Part shown: positions 5,752 through 8,802 of the stretch, piece after piece
How the letters are laid out: every line of letters begins with the position of its first letter
How positions within the stretch are numbered: the stretch's first letter is position 1
Assembly: GCA_035518875.1 (NCBI GenBank)
Contig: DATIXD010000131.1
Span: forward strand, 1-8,802
DNA from: DATIXD01 sp035518875
GTDB lineage: Bacteria; Pseudomonadota; Gammaproteobacteria; Methylococcales; Methylococcaceae
Length of the DNA: 8,802 nucleotides
Direction: 5' to 3'
The notes under the pieces: generated by a model
Databases searched by the model: none
Told to the model about the DNA's origin: nothing
The model's input: only the letters and a program-made list of their open reading frames with translations
Position numbers and translations under genes: made by a program

Positions 5752-6783
5752 CTACACCAGCCTCCAGCCGATGGTTTCGCCTGCCTTGAGCGGAATCAGG
5801 GTTTCATCGCCGAACGGAAAACTCGCAGGGATTGCCCATTCGGTTTTTTCCAGGGTGATTTTTCGGCTGTTTCTGGGTAAACGGTAGAAATCCGGGCCAT
5901 TGAAGCTGGCGAAGCTTTCCAGCTTTTCCAGTCGGTTCACAGACTCGAACACCGTGGCATAGAGTTCCAGGGCGGCGTGTGCCGTATAGCAGCCCGCACA
6001 GCCGCAGCTCGTTTCCTTCTGCGATCTGGGGTGCGGCGCGCTATCGGTGCCCAGAAAGAACTTCACTTCTCCGCTGGTGGCAGCTTCTATGAGTGCTCGC
6101 CGATGGGTTTCCCGCTTCAGCACGGGCAGGCAGTAAAAATGTGGCCGGATACCGCCGGCGAGCAGCGCATTGCGATTGTAAAGCAGGTGATGCGCGGTGA
6201 TCGTGGCCGCCACGTTGGGGCCGCAGGCGCGTACAAATTCGACCGCATCACGGGTCGTCACATGTTCGAAGACGATGCGGAGCTCGGGAAAACGCCGGAT
6301 GATGCCGGCCAGTTCCGAATCGATGAAGGCCTTTTCGCGGTCGAAGATATCGATGTCAGGGTCGGTGACTTCGCCATGCACGAGGAGCGGAACGTCATGT
6401 TTTTCCATCGCTTCCAGGATCGGATAGATGCGCTTGAGGCTGGCGACGCCGGCTTCCGAGTGGGTGGTTGCCCCGGCGGGGTAGAGCTTGAAGGCGGCGA
6501 TTCTGGATTCCGAGGCGGCGAGCCTGACCTGCTCGAGCGGCGTGGATTCCGTCAGATAAAGCGCCATCAGGGGCTCAAAGTCGAGCTCGATGGGTACGGC
6601 TTCGAGAATGCGCTCCCGGTAGGCCAATGCCGCAGTCACGGTCGTGACGGGCGGTTTGAGATTGGGCATGACCATGGCGCGGGCGAATTGCCGTATGCTA
6701 TGCGTTACGACGTCGCGAAGCGACGCGCCGTCACGGAGATGCAGATGCCAGTCGTCGGGGCAGGTGAGAGTCAGTCGTTGCAT
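5752..6783 (-). CDS. pyrC: Dihydroorotase (class II)
   Basis: Zinc amidohydrolase that cyclises carbamoyl-aspartate to dihydroorotate, the third step of pyrimidine synthesis, in the cytoplasm. The 343-residue length is close to E. coli PyrC. The metal site is complete: DDWHLHLRDG (His13, His15), FKLYPAGATT (Lys99, expected to be carbamylated), LVHGEV (His136), FEHVTT (His174) and GTDSAPH (Asp247). The conserved SCGCAGCYTAHAALELY stretch (259-275) is also family-typical. The ATG at 6781-6783 opens with MQRLTLTCPDDWHLHL, matching the family start. The nearest Shine-Dalgarno match, GAGGA (6796-6800), is 12 nt away, rather far. The gene diverges from the FmdB-type gene across 122 nt; I found no strong promoter for pyrC there. 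Confidence 0.97.
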   Translation of the reverse strand: MQRLTLTCPDDWHLHLRDGASLRDVVTHSIRQFARAMVMPNLKPPVTTVTAALAYRERILEAVPIELDFEPLMALYLTESTPLEQVRLAASESRIAAFKLYPAGATTHSEAGVASLKRIYPILEAMEKHDVPLLVHGEVTDPDIDIFDREKAFIDSELAGIIRRFPELRIVFEHVTTRDAVEFVRACGPNVAATITAHHLLYNRNALLAGGIRPHFYCLPVLKRETHRRALIEAATSGEVKFFLGTDSAPHPRSQKETSCGCAGCYTAHAALELYATVFESVNRLEKLESFASFNGPDFYRLPRNSRKITLEKTEWAIPASFPFGDETLIPLKAGETIGWRLV

Positions 6784-6845
6784 GGCGTATGGGTGTCCTC
6801 GTGTTCAAAGCGCATCTTACCAAGATTCCGTGACTGCCGGACGAC

Positions 6846-6875
6846 TTGAAAAACAGTGGCCGACCCTTATATAAA
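6846..6875 (+). promoter_or_regulatory. Probable promoter for the fmdB-like gene and aspS
   Basis: TTGAAA (6846-6851; 5 of 6) and TATAAA (6870-6875; 5 of 6) are separated by 18 nt; an overlapping TATATA (6868-6873) gives a 16-nt spacing. The predicted start near 6881 leaves a leader of about 25 nt containing AGGAGA. It would drive the zinc-ribbon gene and, by read-through, aspS. Confidence 0.6.
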
Positions 6876-6905
6876 AAGGTTGTTCACGACTGATAGGAGA
6901 TATCA

Positions 6906-7193
6906 ATGCCAATTTACGAGTATCAATGCAAGTCCTGCGGCCACGAGTTCGAGGCGATCCAGAAAATCACCGATGATCCGTTGAAGGATTGTCCTGCTTG
7001 CGGTGATCTGGAGTTGAGCAAGCTGGTTTCGGCTGCCGGTTTTCGCCTCAAGGGCGGCGGCTGGTATGAGACTGACTTCAAGGGCAGCAAGGACAAGAAG
7101 AAAAATCTCGCGGGAGAGGGCTCGGAAGCAAAAAAATCCGATACTTCCGCCAAGGACACCTCCAAACCCTCGGCCACGAGCGCGTCGACCTGA
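6906..7193 (+). CDS. FmdB-family zinc-ribbon protein
   Basis: A 95-residue protein of the FmdB / CxxC_CXXC_SSSS zinc-ribbon family, named after a methylotroph amidase-regulator region but with no firmly known role in most bacteria. MPIYEYQCKSCGHEFE starts the ribbon. Cys8, Cys11, Cys29 and Cys32 (CxxC...CPACG) should bind one zinc, followed by LSKLVSAAGFRLKGGGWYETD (38-57). The tail from about 58 is low-complexity Lys/Ser/Thr/Ala and probably disordered. AGGAGA (6895-6900) gives a good ribosome site. It lies 69 nt upstream of aspS with no terminator between, an arrangement often seen in gammaproteobacteria, so co-expression is likely. A direct link to translation is inference only. Confidence 0.9.
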   Translation: MPIYEYQCKSCGHEFEAIQKITDDPLKDCPACGDLELSKLVSAAGFRLKGGGWYETDFKGSKDKKKNLAGEGSEAKKSDTSAKDTSKPSATSAST

Positions 7194-7262
7194 CTTGCGT
7201 AGGGTTTGGCCGGAACGTTTTATTTCCAAGTTTTTTAATTTCCAACCGACAGAGACCGATGT

Positions 7263-8802
7263 ATGCGCAGCCACAAGTGTGGAGAACTGAATGAAACCCA
7301 TCTCGACCAGGAGGTAACTCTTTGTGGCTGGGTGCACCGCCGGCGCGATCACGGCGGGGTGATCTTCATCGATCTGCGTGATCGGGAAGGGCTGGTTCAG
7401 GTGGTGTTCGACCCCGATCAGCCCGACGCCTTCCATGTGGCCGAAACGGTGCGCAGCGAATATGTGTTGAGAGTGCACGGCAAAGTGCGCCGGCGTCCGG
7501 CAGGCACCGAAAACGCCAACCTGCCGACCGGCGCCATCGAGGTGTTCGCCACCGCGCTGGAAATACTCAACAAGGCCGAGACGCCACCGTTCCCCATTGA
7601 CAGCGAAGTCGAGGTGAGCGAGGAAACGCGCTTGCGCTACCGCTACATCGACCTGCGCCGTCCCGTCATGCAACACCGCATGAAGATGCGCAGGGACATC
7701 ACACGGTTTTTGCGCAACTTCCTGGATCATCACGGCTTTTACGAGATCGAAACGCCTTTCCTCACCAAGGCCACGCCGGAGGGCGCGCGCGACTATCTGG
7801 TGCCTAGTCGTACCCATGAGAACGCGTTCTTCGCGCTGCCGCAGTCGCCACAGCTCTACAAGCAGTTGCTGATGATTTCCGGTCTGGACCGCTATTATCA
7901 GGTGGTGCGTTGTTTCCGCGACGAAGACTTGCGCGCCGATCGCCAGCCCGAATTCACCCAGCTTGATATCGAAACCTCTTTCATGGATGAAGACCAGATC
8001 ATGTACCTGATGGAAGACATGATGCGCATGCTGTTCGCGGAGGTCTTGCACGTCGCCTTGCCCAATCCCTTCCCGCGCATGACCTATGCCGAGGCGATGC
8101 AACGCTACGGCTCCGACAAGCCGGATCTGCGCATTTCGCTGGAGCTGGTGGACATCGCCGATTTGCTGCAGAAGGTGGAATTCAAGGTATTTTCAGGCCC
8201 CGCCAACGATCCCGATGGTCGGGTGGTGGCGTTGAGGCTGCCCGGCGGCTGCGATCTGTCGCGCAAGGAAATCGACGAGCTGACCCAGTTCGCCGCCATT
8301 TACGGCGCGAAGGGCTTGGCCTATGTCAAGGTCAATGACCGTAGCGCCGGCCTGGAAGGCTTGCAGTCGCCGATCCTGAAGTTCCTGCCCGACGAAGCGG
8401 TGCGGGCGATTCTTGATCGCACGGAGGCGGAAACCGGCGATCTGATCTTCTTCGGCGCGGACAAGGTGCGCATCGTCAACGAGGCGATGGGTGCGCTCCG
8501 GATTCGATTGGGGCATGATCGCGGTCTGGTCGAGCGCGGTTGGAAACCCTTGTGGGTCACCGATTTCCCCATGTTCGAATGGGATGACAAACAGCAGCGC
8601 TGGAGCGCCCTGCATCATCCGTTCACCGCACCGAAATGCGATCAGGAAGAATTGGCGGCCAATCCCGGCCAGGCATTGTCCCGTGCCTACGACATGGTGT
8701 TGAACGGCACCGAAATCGGCGGCGGTTCCATCCGTATCCACCGCACCGAGATGCAAAATGTCGTGTTCAATCTGCTCGGTATCAGCGAACAGGAAGCGCA
8801 GG
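7263..8802 (+). CDS. aspS: Aspartyl-tRNA synthetase (3' end beyond window)
   Basis: Class IIb synthetase that charges tRNA(Asp), and probably tRNA(Asn), with aspartate. 513 residues are visible; roughly 80 C-terminal residues, including motif 3 with its GLDR, lie beyond the edge. Seen in order are the OB-fold anticodon-binding domain (about 1-105, LCGWVHRRRDHGGVIFIDLR), the flexible loop and motif 1 region (PEGARDYLVPSR, 172-183), QSPQLYKQLLM (194-204), motif 2 FRDEDLRADRQPEFTQLD (218-235) and the bacterial GAD insertion domain (about 280-420). His30 and Gly81 match the residues tied to relaxed tRNA choice in the Pseudomonas enzyme. The ATG at 7263-7265 gives the standard MRSHKCGEL start; the ribosome site is weak (AGAGA, 7251-7255). 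No frameshift is seen. Confidence 0.97.
   Translation, partial: MRSHKCGELNETHLDQEVTLCGWVHRRRDHGGVIFIDLRDREGLVQVVFDPDQPDAFHVAETVRSEYVLRVHGKVRRRPAGTENANLPTGAIEVFATALEILNKAETPPFPIDSEVEVSEETRLRYRYIDLRRPVMQHRMKMRRDITRFLRNFLDHHGFYEIETPFLTKATPEGARDYLVPSRTHENAFFALPQSPQLYKQLLMISGLDRYYQVVRCFRDEDLRADRQPEFTQLDIETSFMDEDQIMYLMEDMMRMLFAEVLHVALPNPFPRMTYAEAMQRYGSDKPDLRISLELVDIADLLQKVEFKVFSGPANDPDGRVVALRLPGGCDLSRKEIDELTQFAAIYGAKGLAYVKVNDRSAGLEGLQSPILKFLPDEAVRAILDRTEAETGDLIFFGADKVRIVNEAMGALRIRLGHDRGLVERGWKPLWVTDFPMFEWDDKQQRWSALHHPFTAPKCDQEELAANPGQALSRAYDMVLNGTEIGGGSIRIHRTEMQNVVFNLLGISEQEAQ

Noticed and set aside
5977..6849. 290-codon plus frame opposite pyrC
   Set aside because: A shadow of the well-conserved dihydroorotase; composition is Gly/Arg/Asp-rich with no motif.
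6903..8102. 399-codon open frame on minus, antisense to the fmdB-like gene and aspS
   Set aside because: It lies entirely opposite two clearly identified genes. Its His/Gln/Val-rich composition is typical of a reverse-strand shadow, and it shows no family motif.
8193..8756. 187-codon minus frame opposite aspS
   Set aside because: Antisense shadow of conserved synthetase sequence; no independent support.

Overview
The window looks like an ordinary chromosomal housekeeping segment of a gammaproteobacterium. Supporting points are RNase T (largely confined to this class), a gammaproteobacterial-type class II dihydroorotase, a YgiM-type SH3/anchor protein, MlaA, CGFS glutaredoxin and a Pseudomonas-like aspartyl-tRNA synthetase. 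DNA is moderately GC-rich with AT-rich promoter pockets. The exact genus cannot be fixed; a methanotroph-like or other environmental gammaproteobacterium is only a guess. I see no phage, insertion sequence, CRISPR array, tRNA or rRNA, and gene density is high with no gene-free stretch above 300 bases.

Left block (1-3399, minus strand, read right to left): argD, argF, ygiM-like and the N-terminal part of ilvD (cut by the window edge). argD and argF are 22 nt apart and form an arginine biosynthesis pair. They are preceded by a short leader with a consensus -10 promoter and a terminator-shaped hairpin placed just before the argD start codon. The ygiM-like gene (GTG start) and ilvD follow in the same direction with 72 and 102 nt gaps and may have their own promoters.

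Middle block (3400-5750): an intergenic region with a possible gene remnant, then grxD on plus, convergent with rnt on minus, their stop codons overlapping. rnt diverges from mlaA, which encodes the outer-membrane lipoprotein of the phospholipid-retrieval system. A strong hairpin between mlaA and pyrC can terminate transcription from both sides.

Right block (5752-8802): pyrC (minus) diverges from a small FmdB-type zinc-ribbon gene and aspS (plus), a common gammaproteobacterial pair. aspS runs off the right edge. Its anticodon-binding domain carries the His/Gly pair linked to non-discriminating AspRS enzymes, which hints at transamidation-based Asn-tRNA(Asn) synthesis.

No clearly new biological system is visible. 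The best leads are the argD leader hairpin, the AspRS specificity residues, a possible IscR-like site before grxD, and the coding-like remnant upstream of argD.
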